Below are positions 1 through 8,616 of a stretch of DNA of 54,054 nucleotides, piece by piece. The notes under the pieces are model-generated. The model was not told the origin of the DNA and did no database searches. It saw nothing but the letters and a program-made list of their open reading frames with translations. This DNA is from Komagataeibacter saccharivorans. Lineage in GTDB: Bacteria; Pseudomonadota; Alphaproteobacteria; Acetobacterales; Acetobacteraceae. Numbering within the stretch: the first letter of the stretch is position 1; every line of letters starts with the position of its first letter. The position numbers and the translations under genes were made by a program. The stretch is taken from assembly GCF_003207825.1 (NCBI RefSeq), contig NZ_NKTY01000021.1:1-54054 (forward strand), given 5' to 3'.

Positions 1-104
1 TGCGCGGCCTCACTCCATATGAATTTATTTGCCAGCAATGGGAAAAAGAACCATCACGGTTCATGCAAAATCCGCACCATCAAATCCTGGGACTAAACAT
101 CTAG
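1..104 (+). pseudogene. IS481-family transposase, C-terminal fragment
   Basis: The frame starting at base 3 reads RGLTPYEFICQQW and continues to GLNI before a TAG at 102-104. This is the characteristic C-terminal tail of IS481/IS3-type integrase-like transposases (usually LTPYEFI..W...P.RF..NP.HQ..GLN). Only about 33 residues lie in the window, so whether the rest is intact to the left cannot be judged. It abuts further IS debris, which supports a mobile-element graveyard. Confidence 0.75.
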
Positions 105-117
105 AATACAGGCCGTG

Positions 118-648
118 ATATTCTGGACAATGAGAGACATCCCGAGCAGATTGCTATCATAGCCCCTGATCGCCAATAACTGAGTTTCTTCCGGCAGTTC
201 CTGCAGAAGAACACAACCCCTTGAGGTGATCGAACTGTCCAGAAGTCAAATGTGCAGACAGGTCGGCTCTGCCCATCACACACGGCATGCAACTTTGAGT
301 CGGTGTCGCTTTTTATCCATCCGATATGACGAGGCAAAGCCCTTTTGACCGCTGAGACCGATATTCAGTACGCTCTCAGCGTAGATCACATCCATCATCC
401 GGACACGACAATCTACCTGCCCGTTCTGTCCTGGAAAGCAGAAATCCGGTTAAAAACCCAGCCGGCCCCAAACAACGAGACGGTTACATAGCGTTTTAGG
501 GAAATCATACACCTTTGGCAGATCTTTTCATTTAAGCCCGTTACGGATCACACGGATAATCATCCATCCGCAGCAGTTCATGCGCCAGAGGGGAAAACAA
601 CCCGATCTCTACCATCTGACTTTCAGATAACAGGAACAAGGTGTTCAT
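118..648 (-). pseudogene. Degenerate IS5-family transposase
   Basis: Read on the minus strand from an ATG at 648, the protein starts MNTLFLLSESQMVEIGLFSP, matching the start of IS5/IS427-group transposases (usually MSDLFWLTDAQMARL.PFFP). It soon hits stops. Further down, around 300-200, another frame reads SKLHAVCDGQSRPV, which corresponds to the conserved AKLHAVCDGQGRP block that follows the first catalytic Asp. Conserved blocks are spread over different frames with several stops, so the gene is dead. The 237-nt open stretch at 101-337 is part of this wreck and not a gene. Confidence 0.65.
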
Positions 649-806
649 AGGCTTGCCTCCACGCAAACCTATGAACCACCAGTCACAGCGCCATTCAATA
701 AATTAACGGGCCCTAATCCTAAGTCAGAACTTCAACCAAAAACATAGATAATTCTTGATAAAAATCGGGGCAACTTCAATATTCAATTAATGAATAAGAT
801 ATATAT

Positions 807-1481
807 CTAAATTTTTAGAAGTTTATTAAGAAGTGGGAAATTGTTTTTTGCCTTATTTTCTAATTTTGATAGCAAAATATAATCAATTGAAAGATCTACT
901 TTGGAAAATGTCTCGATAACAATCTCAAATTCGATAAGATTTTCATACGTATTCTCAAATTCAAAATCCAAATAAACTAATTCATGGCTATAACTTTCAA
1001 CCTTGTCAAAATTATATTCTCTCGATCCAAGAGTTATTTTTCCCTCTTCTCCTGTAGCAGATATTTTTATTGTGCATTGTTCATCTTCTGGATACAAAGC
1101 AGACAAAGAAACACGTGCTGCATAGGAACCCTGGCCTAGGGTAATGTAGGGGCCGAAGCACGCAACACCTGGCGGCGCATCATAAGGGATAACAATGCTT
1201 TTCCCAAAATGAAAGCCTGTTTTCGTATGGAGTTGCTCCGTGCCTATTTTCAGTGGGAATATAACAGGAGCATACTGACGGATTTTATCACGAGGAACAT
1301 GAAGAAATTCAGCTGGGTTTACGTTTCTATGAGTGGACAAATATTCCCACGCACGCTGCATGATTCTTGTGTTATTATCGCCATATGAATTGAATCCATT
1401 TAGATATTTTGGATAATATACATTTAGGTAATAAATATCAGAAATAATAAAATTATCCAATAATACCTGTATGGATTCCAT
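807..1481 (-). CDS. C-terminal part of the WavE-like glycosyltransferase, split off by a frameshift
   Basis: This 224-residue frame is the natural continuation of the upstream WavE-like ORF. Adding one T to the T6 run (A6 at 1535-1540 on the plus strand) would join the two into one protein of about 480 residues. Its first 80 residues look like the end of a glycosyltransferase domain. Residues from about 85 onward (FHFGKS, FGPYITLGQGSYAARV) look like a beta-sandwich, carbohydrate-binding-like module of the kind appended to some sugar transferases. The DNA is AT-rich and unlike the GC-rich remainder of the window. It could be translated from its own ATG, but no ribosome binding site supports that. 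The frameshift may be a mutation, a phase-variable tract or an assembly error. Confidence 0.6.
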   Translation of the reverse strand: MESIQVLLDNFIISDIYYLNVYYPKYLNGFNSYGDNNTRIMQRAWEYLSTHRNVNPAEFLHVPRDKIRQYAPVIFPLKIGTEQLHTKTGFHFGKSIVIPYDAPPGVACFGPYITLGQGSYAARVSLSALYPEDEQCTIKISATGEEGKITLGSREYNFDKVESYSHELVYLDFEFENTYENLIEFEIVIETFSKVDLSIDYILLSKLENKAKNNFPLLNKLLKI

Positions 1482-2254
1482 AATAGAGTGATCATCGTTA
1501 TGATAATCAAGCCTGAATTTATTAAATTTCTTAGAAAAAAGCTAAAATATACATACTGCTCTATAGCAGTCCGTGAATTGAAATTTCGTTCTTTTTCCTT
1601 ACTTCCTGGCATATAATAATTAGTACTGTAGTACGTCATAAAATCCAATGTGACCAAAGGTACATCCCATATGGGACGGATATCAACCAACTTGCCGAAG
1701 TTAAACCAATCGCTATAATGAAACGGCAACCTGCCCCCGGCGAAGGGATTAAGCGTGTACAGTGAAGAAATCATAACAGGAGACGAAAAAACTGTATATT
1801 TTCCCTTCCTATAGTAATTTTCAGATAATTTAATATACTCTTCTACAATAGATCTATCTTTAAAGAGCAAATCATTTCTGGTCCTCAGAACAAATTCTCT
1901 TGATGCCAATGCCAACCCATTGCGGGCAGATTCAATCATATGATTGGCATGACAGTTAGGCGCCCCCCGAAAAACAGGAGGAAGAGGCTGAGCCATATAG
2001 GAATAAGCTATTTTGTCGGCATATTTATTAACAATATGACAAAAACTTACCATATTTTTCTTAAACGAAAATACAGACTTCTCATTAGAAAGATCGAAAT
2101 CTATAAAATCTGAACTGGATATAGAAAATATTATTTCTGATTCTTCAAATGTTTTCCTATAATTAATAAGTATATTCGCAACCTCGGCTGCATTTTTCTC
2201 AAAACACCCGCCATGTATAACAATACTTATTGATTTATTATCTATTTTCATCAT
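1424..2254 (-). CDS. WavE-family glycosyltransferase (LPS or exopolysaccharide), frameshifted
   Basis: This 276-residue ORF resembles the WavE lipopolysaccharide synthesis family (PF07507). The N-terminus SISIVIHGG matches the usual opening beta strand. FVLRTRNDLLF is the family's R-T-R-x-D nucleotide-sugar/metal block, and FHYSDWFNFG is the conserved H-S-D...FG block. The last 35 or so residues after AIEQYVYFSFF read through the wrong frame and become hydrophobic nonsense, which points to a frameshift at the T6 tract (1535-1540). No clear Shine-Dalgarno precedes the start; 2254 or the next Met codon would both fit. The gene is AT-rich, has no polysaccharide neighbours on its strand, and is flanked by transposase relics, so horizontal acquisition followed by decay is likely. 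The acceptor and sugar donor are unknown. Confidence 0.65.
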   Translation of the reverse strand: MMKIDNKSISIVIHGGCFEKNAAEVANILINYRKTFEESEIIFSISSSDFIDFDLSNEKSVFSFKKNMVSFCHIVNKYADKIAYSYMAQPLPPVFRGAPNCHANHMIESARNGLALASREFVLRTRNDLLFKDRSIVEEYIKLSENYYRKGKYTVFSSPVMISSLYTLNPFAGGRLPFHYSDWFNFGKLVDIRPIWDVPLVTLDFMTYYSTNYYMPGSKEKERNFNSRTAIEQYVYFSFFLRNLINSGLIIITMITLLWNPYRYYWIILLFLIFIT

Positions 2255-2600
2255 ATTTATACCAAATAAAGTTTATATATGTTGTTCCTTTATATCATAA
2301 TATCGAATTCATGTGAAATGATTTTTTCATATTATTATACAAAAAACACGAGTTTAAACATGGAAAGAAAATCATATTCTGTTTACATAAAGTATTTTAT
2401 AATGATTAATACAGAATATACTCAATAAATAAATCATATGATTTCCCGCAAAAAACCAATTAGCACGAAAGAAATTTAGAAAATCATGCCATTTATTAAG
2501 AGATATGTTACAGAATTTAATGAACACATTCACTGACCATATTCTGTTTTCTCTGATTCCAGTTGAGACGCTACAGCAGGCGTTTAGCACCTATTTCCAC
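2255..2600. other. AT-rich region without a recognisable gene
   Basis: This stretch upstream of the WavE-like gene is very AT-rich. The short open frames in it have no recognisable similarity, no ribosome binding site and no codon bias. It may contain the promoter of the WavE-like gene (an AT-rich TATAAAT-like hexamer lies just upstream of 2254), but nothing decisive is visible. Confidence 0.4.
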
Positions 2601-2604
2601 CTGG

Positions 2605-2621
2605 AGGGTTCTAAAAACCCT
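2605..2621. repeat. Self-complementary candidate IS end
   Basis: AGGGTT and AACCCT flank a 5-nt spacer, giving a small palindrome about 60 nt before the start of the IS5-like transposase remnant. The position suits the left terminal inverted repeat of that element. I could not find a matching right-hand copy after 3332, so the assignment is tentative. Confidence 0.35.
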
Positions 2622-2680
2622 CTGGTTTCAGTGTGTTCCCTATGATTCCATCTCTCCTGCGTTGATTGGGGGGATGGAAG

Positions 2681-3332
2681 ATGAAGCAGCTGGGTTTCTT
2701 TGATGTTGAAGAGCGGCTTGCTCGGCTGAGCGGGCTTGGAGCTGTCGGATCGTGTGCCTGATGCCAAAACGGTCTGGCTGTTTCGCGAGCGTCTGACACA
2801 GGTGGGTGCCATCGACGTACTGTTCAACCAGTTCGAAATGATACTGCGCAACGCCGGTTATCTGCCCATGTCAGGCCAAATCCTGGATGCCACGCTGGTA
2901 GCGGCTCCTAGGCAGCGCAATACCACTGCTGAGAAAGCGGATCTCCGGGCTGGTCGTATTCCTGAAGACTGGCAGAACAAGCCGTCAAAGCTATCCCACA
3001 AGGACCGCCAGGCACGCTGGACGTTGAAGTTCACGAAGGCGAAGCGACAGGAGGACGGGAGTATGCCAGCAACCGATCTGGCCATTCCGTTCTTTGGCTA
3101 TAAATCCCACATTGCCATTGATCGGAAGTTCCGGCTGATCCGGAAATCGAATGCTGGAAAGTCAGTTATCCACTCGCGTGTCGAGCATGTCTTTGCTGAC
3201 CAGAAGTCACAAACGGGACTGTTCATCCGAACAGTCGGCATTACTCGAGCCACTATGAGGATTGGGCTGGCCAATATCGTCTACAATATGCGCCGCTTCC
3301 TCTTTTTGCAGAGGATTAACGCCGCAGCGTAG
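2681..3332 (+). pseudogene. IS5-family transposase with two internal deletions
   Basis: An ATG at 2681 opens MKQLGFFDVEERLARLSGLG, the typical start of a large IS5-family transposase. The frame then ends at 2761. The homologous frame resumes at about 2736 with LSDRVPDAKTVWLFRERL, so roughly 70-80 codons have been lost and the reading frame changed. Middle blocks (GYLPMSGQILDATLV, HKDRQARWTLKF, IPFFGYKSHIAID) are well preserved. At about 3153 the sequence jumps from RKFRLIRK to GKSVIHSRVEHVFADQKS, skipping another roughly 80-90 residues that normally include the second catalytic Asp. The end MRRFLFLQRINAAA is intact. The gene cannot make an active transposase. Confidence 0.85.
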
Positions 3333-3409
3333 CAATCCAGCGAATGAGAAATCCCAATCTGATCAAAACGCAGAGCGAATACCACCACGGCAACCATCAA
3401 TCAGCATGC

Positions 3410-3870
3410 CAAAAGCCCAAGATCCGAACCCGGGCACATCAAACAATCGCTCTTCGATCCCCCCAGGTGTGTGGCCCATGCGAAAAATCTCTTACCCATC
3501 AGCATGAGAGTAGAACCAAGCTTCGTCTGGCCGCAGGCAAGCTGACGACCTCAAGGGTGTCGCAGTAGGCTTTTTTCCCATATAGCCCTGATCAACATAG
3601 GCCAAGTTCAAGGATTTCCGTCCGTCGTATCCGGAATGGTGGCAGCGAAACGTCCGACCTCGGCACAATAATCGTCACGACTGGCCGATATGACATGCAG
3701 GGTCTGGCAGGTAGATCTACCGTCTACCGCCAAGATGGAACCTTGATCCCTTTTTGCGTTTATCCTCCACCATATACAACGCGTGATTCACTTTCCAGCG
3801 TTGAGCAGGAAGCCTGGCTGGCTATAATGGCCTCCGTAGAGGTTACACCCTACGCACCGAAAGCAATATG
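3410..3870 (-). pseudogene. Second degenerate IS5-family (DDE) transposase
   Basis: On the minus strand, blocks of a different IS5-type transposase appear in shifting frames: EAIIASQ (usual AAIIDSQSVK), then HVISASRDDYCAEVGRFAA, then LAYVDQGYMGKK (usual LAYVDQGYTG, second catalytic Asp), then LEVVSLPAARRSLVLL and KRFFAWATHL (usual [28 protein letters not shown]). Several stops and frame changes separate the blocks, so this is a fossil. It lies tail-to-tail with the preceding transposase remnant. Confidence 0.7.
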
Positions 3871-4364
3871 CAGATCAGGCCATCACTACATCGAAGCCGC
3901 CCGTCATCATCCAGCGACGGAATTGCCAATATACCGACGACCACGAAGGAAGGTCATTCGGCATGCGCTTAAAACAATGCTGTAGTCGATCATGTAACGC
4001 ATGTTGCTGCTGCCTCCCCTCACACATCAGGACTGGATATGGGACTCAACTGATATGCCAAAGGGATACAGGCTGTTGCCAACCCACAGTTCAGTCAATA
4101 GCGCATTGATTCACAGGGAAATATCCCTTCATAATCTTCTTTACGGCTACATCCAATATCAGATCGGGCCTTTACCTATAGTCAGTTGAAACAGAATTTG
4201 ATAAAAGGCCCCACCATTTTTTCGGGGCTTTATATCCATGACGTGCTGGATGCATGCATGTGCCTTGCCTACCCTGATTACCGGCTTCACCTTAAACCTT
4301 CATCCGCGGTGTCACATTGACCATCTTCTGTTTTCCGAAAACTTTGGGCCCCGTTCCATCTAGC
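3871..4364. other. Gene-free junction between IS debris and the export gene
   Basis: No supported gene is seen. A short GC-rich inverted repeat (AAGGCCCC/GGGGCTTT around 4204-4231) followed by a weak T tract could act as a terminator. The upstream extension of the export-protein frame to a TTG at 4317 lacks a ribosome binding site. Confidence 0.4.
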
Positions 4365-5552
4365 ATGCGCAGAAAAAGACGCTTCGCGGTCGCGGGGGGG
4401 CTTCTGTTGCTATTGACCGGATGTAATTCCCTGCCTGACAGCGGTCCGACAGAAGCGCAGGTCAATCACATGCAGCGCGACCCGAAAAAGAATACGGTCG
4501 GATACGCGATCGTACAGATCAGCCCGGATCTCATCACGCTGCTCGAAAGTGAAGCCCCCCCCCAGTTCAGCAATCTGGATAGTGGAAACGCGCCGGTCCA
4601 TCAAACCAGGAATGACACAATCGGCCCGGGTGATGTGCTACAGGTTGCGATATATGAAGTCGGTAGCGCGCTTTTCAGCCCCCCCCTAATTGGCATGGCG
4701 CCAGGAAATAATGCGATACCTAGCAGTTCCAGCAGTTCCAGCCTGCCGTTGCTCAGTGTCAATAGTGCCGGAAACATTACGGTCCCCTTTGCAGGTCAGG
4801 TGCATGTAGCGGGTCTGACGACCAGTCAGGCCGTTGAGGCCATCACCGCGCAACTGAAAGGCAAATCCCAGTCGCCGCAGGTCATGGTCCGTATCGCCAC
4901 CGATATCGCCAATTCGGTCATGGTTTATGGCGCTGTCCAGCATCCCAGCCGTATTTCGCTGACCCCCAACCGCGAACGGATTCTGGATGTCATCGCCCTC
5001 GCCGGGGGACAGGACCATCCCGCTCAGGCGCATGAGGATTATACCGTTCGGCTGACCCGTAACGGACGCATCGCCGAGATGCCCCTGAAAACGATAGAAA
5101 TTGACCCGCAGCAGAACATCGTGGTGCAGCCGGGCGACCGTGTGCAATTGACCTTCCAGCCCCGCAGCTTCACGGTTTTCGGTGCCAGCGGCCGGGTTAC
5201 CCAGACCCAGTTCACGACCCCGACACTGACCATGGCCGAAGCTGTCTCCCGCAATGGCGGCCCGATTGATTCGCGCGCCGATCCGAATGCTGTTTATGTG
5301 TTCCGCTTTGAAAATGCCGATATTCTGCGGCGGCTGGGCATGCCAGTAGACCAGAACGCCACCACTGCGCCCATCATTTACCAGTTAGATATGATGAATC
5401 CGGCCAGTTTCTTCCTGGCACAGAAATTCATGATGCGGGATCGGGACCTGATTTATATTGCCAACTCTTCGAGCAACAAATTCTATAAATTCTTTGGCCT
5501 GATTACCACCATCATCTCTCCCGGCACATCAATGGGGGGCATAGCCCGCTGA
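4365..5552 (+). CDS. Outer-membrane polysaccharide export lipoprotein (Wza/GumB type)
   Basis: The protein (395 aa from this start) should form or help form the outer-membrane pore for an exopolysaccharide or capsule. The chosen ATG gives a perfect lipoprotein signal: MRRKRRF, a hydrophobic stretch, then LLTG followed by Cys20. An in-frame TTG 48 nt upstream would bury that signal. The Poly_export domain starts near residue 100 (DTIGPGDVLQVAIYEVG, ITVPFAGQVHVAGLT). Two SLBB-like repeats follow (VYGAVQHPSRISLTP; FTVFGASGRVTQTQF). The C-terminal FFGLITTIISP resembles the helix that closes Wza-type proteins. No polymerase, flippase or co-polymerase gene is adjacent, so the polymer exported is unknown. 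The split WavE-like gene upstream hints that a polysaccharide locus was here and has eroded. Confidence 0.85.
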   Translation: MRRKRRFAVAGGLLLLLTGCNSLPDSGPTEAQVNHMQRDPKKNTVGYAIVQISPDLITLLESEAPPQFSNLDSGNAPVHQTRNDTIGPGDVLQVAIYEVGSALFSPPLIGMAPGNNAIPSSSSSSSLPLLSVNSAGNITVPFAGQVHVAGLTTSQAVEAITAQLKGKSQSPQVMVRIATDIANSVMVYGAVQHPSRISLTPNRERILDVIALAGGQDHPAQAHEDYTVRLTRNGRIAEMPLKTIEIDPQQNIVVQPGDRVQLTFQPRSFTVFGASGRVTQTQFTTPTLTMAEAVSRNGGPIDSRADPNAVYVFRFENADILRRLGMPVDQNATTAPIIYQLDMMNPASFFLAQKFMMRDRDLIYIANSSSNKFYKFFGLITTIISPGTSMGGIAR

Positions 5553-5948
5553 TTGATGACCCTGTTCATGTAATGGTGTAGGAAAATCAGCAGCAACACC
5601 ATTACGATGCGCCATCTGACACTGTGAAAAAGAGATATTTCCATCTGGGGTTATCTCTTAACCTTTTGCTCCCTGTCTTCCTCCCTGTTCAGAATCAGCT
5701 TTCCAAGGCTGCCAGAAGGTGTGTCTCAGGCGGGGCAGGAAACAGGAGACGGGAAGTCACCCCCGGATCATTTTTGCCATTCCGCAATGATCAAATGCAC
5801 ACAATGCCAGGTGCTGGCCCTGTCCTGTCGCGTATGCAACGGATCGCAATCCAGCGCATGCCCTGCTCAATCCGACCTGAAAAAAACACTGGGCCGATAC
5901 GGGATGGGTCTTGTTGACCGCACGTGAAATAATCCCCATCATCGTATC
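5553..5948. other. Intergenic region, no supported gene
   Basis: Several overlapping open frames exist in both directions but none has a ribosome binding site, recognisable domain or consistent codon bias. One plus-strand frame (from about 5721) carries a CxxC...CxxC-like pattern and lies in the same frame as the next gene, separated by a single TGA at 5925-5927. I see nothing that justifies calling it. An 8-bp inverted repeat (AATGGTGT/ACACCATT, about 5573-5604) follows the export gene. Confidence 0.35.
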
Positions 5949-6353
5949 ATGTCCCGCCCCCATCACACGCCAGCCAGCCAGTCGGGTGCGGCCCATGCGC
6001 TTGGCCCGTTTCAGGACCGGTCGGGCCGTGCCATCCCCGGCAAGAATACGACACAGGACCCTGCCCGCGCCCGTCGCGCGGGGCGGGCTTTTACCTGTGC
6101 GGCCGAACAGTGCGTGATGGATCTCATGACGGAAGACCGCGCGGGCCTGATCGCCCATAGTGCGGATGTGCTGGTCCATCTGCTGGAAATCTGGGCGGCA
6201 CAAGCCGTCAGCCCTGAGGATGTATGGATCGAGCTTGACCGCCGCACCCGCATGGGCAACCTGCTGCTGGCCCTGAACACGACGGAGCGCAAGTCAGGCC
6301 CGGCCCTTGCGCGCAAGCGTCCGTGGAAAATCCGCACCACCAAACTGCCCTGA
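5949..6353 (+). CDS. HisE-like (phosphoribosyl-ATP pyrophosphatase fold) protein, divergent
   Basis: The second half (about residues 60-105) matches the HisE/MazG-type helical pattern: DRAGLIAHSADVLVHLLEIW followed by VSPEDVWIELDRR, compared with the family's E.ADLLYHLLVLL....L...DV..EL..R. Upstream, the metal-binding EExxE helix appears as AAEQCVMD, so most acidic ligands are missing. The first 50 residues are low-complexity and may not all be translated; no good Shine-Dalgarno precedes 5949. It sits alone before cvpA, not in a histidine operon. It may be a decayed or repurposed paralogue. Confidence in the fold is moderate, in catalytic activity low. Confidence 0.45.
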   Translation: MSRPHHTPASQSGAAHALGPFQDRSGRAIPGKNTTQDPARARRAGRAFTCAAEQCVMDLMTEDRAGLIAHSADVLVHLLEIWAAQAVSPEDVWIELDRRTRMGNLLLALNTTERKSGPALARKRPWKIRTTKLP

Positions 6354-6525
6354 AACCCGACTACGTGCCCACGCGGGGAAATGGCTGGCCTCCACTTTTT
6401 TGCCTATGCGCGCTGCCATGGCGGTGGCATAAGCTGGCCGCTGGCCGAATAACGGAGAACAGTGCGACAGATGACCGGGGCCATGCCCGTTATATGCCTG
6501 CCGGCACCCAGCATAATCGGCAAGC

Positions 6526-7050
6526 ATGAACTGGATTGACATCACAGGCATCGCCATTGTCGGCCTGTCGGCAATAGTTGGTGCAGTACGTGGATTCTCG
6601 CGCGAAGTACTGGGGCTTGCCGCCTGGGTCATGGCGACAGTACTGGCGGTAGCCTGGTATGGCGCGCTGCTACCCTATGCCGCGCAATGGATCAGTAACC
6701 ACACGCTGGCCGCCATCACGTCCTTCGTCGTGCTGTTTCTGGTCCTTCTTGTTATTTTCACCACGACTGCCCATCTGTCAGGACGGGCGGTACAGGGTTC
6801 CATCCTGTCCGGGCTGGACAGTGTGCTGGGCCTGCTGTTCGGGCTGGCGCGGGGCTATATCCTTCTTGTGGTACTCTATGCCGGCATCACTGCCCTTGTA
6901 CCGCAGGAGGAATGGCCCGATGTGATGCGCTCAAGCCGCATTACGCCCCTTATCGGCACCAGCATGGCCTATCTGAAGGCTTTCTCGCCCGATAACTTCC
7001 ATGTGCATCTTGCGCAACCCGCCGGGACGCGGCATGACGCGCCCATCTGA
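6526..7050 (+). CDS. cvpA: CvpA family membrane protein
   Basis: The 174-residue protein has four hydrophobic segments and the family's opening pattern (MNWIDITGIAIVGLSAIVGAV RGFSREVLGL) with the charged RGF.RE loop. CvpA proteins sit in the inner membrane and are linked to colicin V production, envelope stress and biofilm phenotypes. The gene lies 51 bp upstream of purF, the conserved cvpA-purF arrangement of many proteobacteria. The C-terminal tail after about residue 150 is hydrophilic. Confidence 0.9.
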   Translation: MNWIDITGIAIVGLSAIVGAVRGFSREVLGLAAWVMATVLAVAWYGALLPYAAQWISNHTLAAITSFVVLFLVLLVIFTTTAHLSGRAVQGSILSGLDSVLGLLFGLARGYILLVVLYAGITALVPQEEWPDVMRSSRITPLIGTSMAYLKAFSPDNFHVHLAQPAGTRHDAPI

Positions 7051-7101
7051 ACCTTTCGTCGGTACCCGCCGCCTCCGTCCGTCAAGGAAAGATCGCTGAC
7101 C

Positions 7102-8616
7102 ATGTCCCGCACCCGCCTCCATGCCGCTTCCGACAATTCCCCCACGCAGTCGGAACGCGACGATATCGCCGCCCAGTGGCGACACGATGATGACAAGCCG
7201 CATGAGGAATGCGGGGTATTTGGCGTATGGAACATCAATGACGCCTCCGCCCTGACGGCACTGGGGCTGCATGCGCTCCAGCATCGCGGGCAGGAAGCAT
7301 CAGGCATCGTGTCGTATGACGGCACGCGCTTCCATACCCATAAGGGACTGGGACTGGTCGGGGACGTGTTTGGTGATTCCCGCGTCATGGCCACCCTGCC
7401 CGGCCACTGCGCGGTTGGCCATAACCGCTACGCCACTACGGGTGCCACGCTTATCCGTAACGTGCAGCCGCTGTTTGCCGATTTCGAATTCGGTGGCCTC
7501 GCGGTTGCCCATAACGGCAACCTGACCAATGCCGAAACCCTGCGCAAGGCGCTGGTGCGCCGCGGCTGCATCTTCCAGTCCACTACCGACAGCGAGGTGT
7601 TCATCCACCTCATCGCCATATCGCTCTACGCGAATGTGGTGGACCGGCTGATCGATGCGCTCAAGCAGGTGCTGGGTGCGTATTCGCTTATTGTCCTGTC
7701 GCGTGAGGCACTGATTGGCGTGCGTGACCCGCTGGGGGTACGACCGCTCATCCTTGGCCGCATCCGGGAGGAAAACGGCACGGAAGGCGCATGGGTGCTG
7801 GCAAGCGAGACCTGTGCTCTGGACATCGTGGGGGCCGAGTTCGTGCGCGACGTGGAGCCGGGCGAGATCGTCATCATCAATGATGACGGCATCCGTTCCC
7901 TCAAGCCGTTTGGCAGCAAGCAGTCGCGCTTCTGCGTGTTCGAATACATCTATTTTGCCCGGCCCGATTCCGTCATGGATGGCAAGGCCGTGTATGACAC
8001 CCGCAAGCAGATCGGCGTCGAGCTGGCGCGCGAAAGTGCGGTGGAAGCAGATGTGATCGTACCCGTGCCGGATTCCGGTGTCCCGTCTGCCATGGGCTTC
8101 GCCGCCGAAAGCGGCATCCCGTTCGAACTGGGCATCATCCGCAACCATTACGTGGGCCGCACCTTCATCGAACCGACCGACCAGATCCGCAATCTGGGCG
8201 TGAAGATGAAACATTCCACCAACCGCCCCGTACTGGATGGCAAGCGCGTGGTGCTGGTGGATGATTCCATCGTGCGCGGCACGACATCGCGCAAGATCGT
8301 GGACATGGTGCGCGCAGCAGGCGCGAAGGAAGTGCATATGCGCATTTCGTCGCCGCCCACCACGCATTCATGTTTCTACGGGATCGATACGCCTGAACGC
8401 GGCCAGCTTCTCGCCGCACAGCACAATGTCGAGGAAATGGCCAAGCTGATCGGTGTGGACAGCCTCGCCTTCATCTCCTTCGACGGGCTGTACCGCGCGC
8501 TGGGCTACAAGGACCGCAAGGACGCGTGCAACCGTTACTGCGATGCCTGCTTTACCGGTGACTACCCGATCGAACTGGTGGATTACGAAGCCGAACACCA
8601 CCCCGAACCTGCATGA
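7102..8616 (+). CDS. purF: Amidophosphoribosyltransferase
   Basis: This enzyme makes 5-phosphoribosylamine from PRPP and glutamine, the first committed step of purine synthesis. The 504-residue protein has a 36-residue leader ending HEE, then Cys37 (CGVFGVW), so the N-terminal nucleophile should be exposed by processing. NRYATTG and AHNGNL are class II glutaminase motifs. RVVLVDDSIVRGTT near residue 385 is the PRPP-binding loop. Cysteines in SRFCVFEY, SCFYGID and CNRYCDACFTGDYP match the [4Fe-4S] cluster of the Bacillus-type enzyme. A purine-rich AAGGAAAG precedes the ATG. The stop overlaps the next start by 4 bp. Confidence 0.97.
   Translation: MSRTRLHAASDNSPTQSERDDIAAQWRHDDDKPHEECGVFGVWNINDASALTALGLHALQHRGQEASGIVSYDGTRFHTHKGLGLVGDVFGDSRVMATLPGHCAVGHNRYATTGATLIRNVQPLFADFEFGGLAVAHNGNLTNAETLRKALVRRGCIFQSTTDSEVFIHLIAISLYANVVDRLIDALKQVLGAYSLIVLSREALIGVRDPLGVRPLILGRIREENGTEGAWVLASETCALDIVGAEFVRDVEPGEIVIINDDGIRSLKPFGSKQSRFCVFEYIYFARPDSVMDGKAVYDTRKQIGVELARESAVEADVIVPVPDSGVPSAMGFAAESGIPFELGIIRNHYVGRTFIEPTDQIRNLGVKMKHSTNRPVLDGKRVVLVDDSIVRGTTSRKIVDMVRAAGAKEVHMRISSPPTTHSCFYGIDTPERGQLLAAQHNVEEMAKLIGVDSLAFISFDGLYRALGYKDRKDACNRYCDACFTGDYPIELVDYEAEHHPEPA

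Noticed and set aside
101-337. 78-residue minus-strand ORF
   Set aside because: It is a fragment of the degenerate IS5 transposase, not an independent gene.
5757-6203. 148-residue minus-strand ORF opposite the HisE-like gene
   Set aside because: No ribosome binding site or family features; it mirrors the opposite coding frame.
7300-8367. 355-residue antisense ORF within purF
   Set aside because: Purely a shadow of the high-GC purF coding frame.
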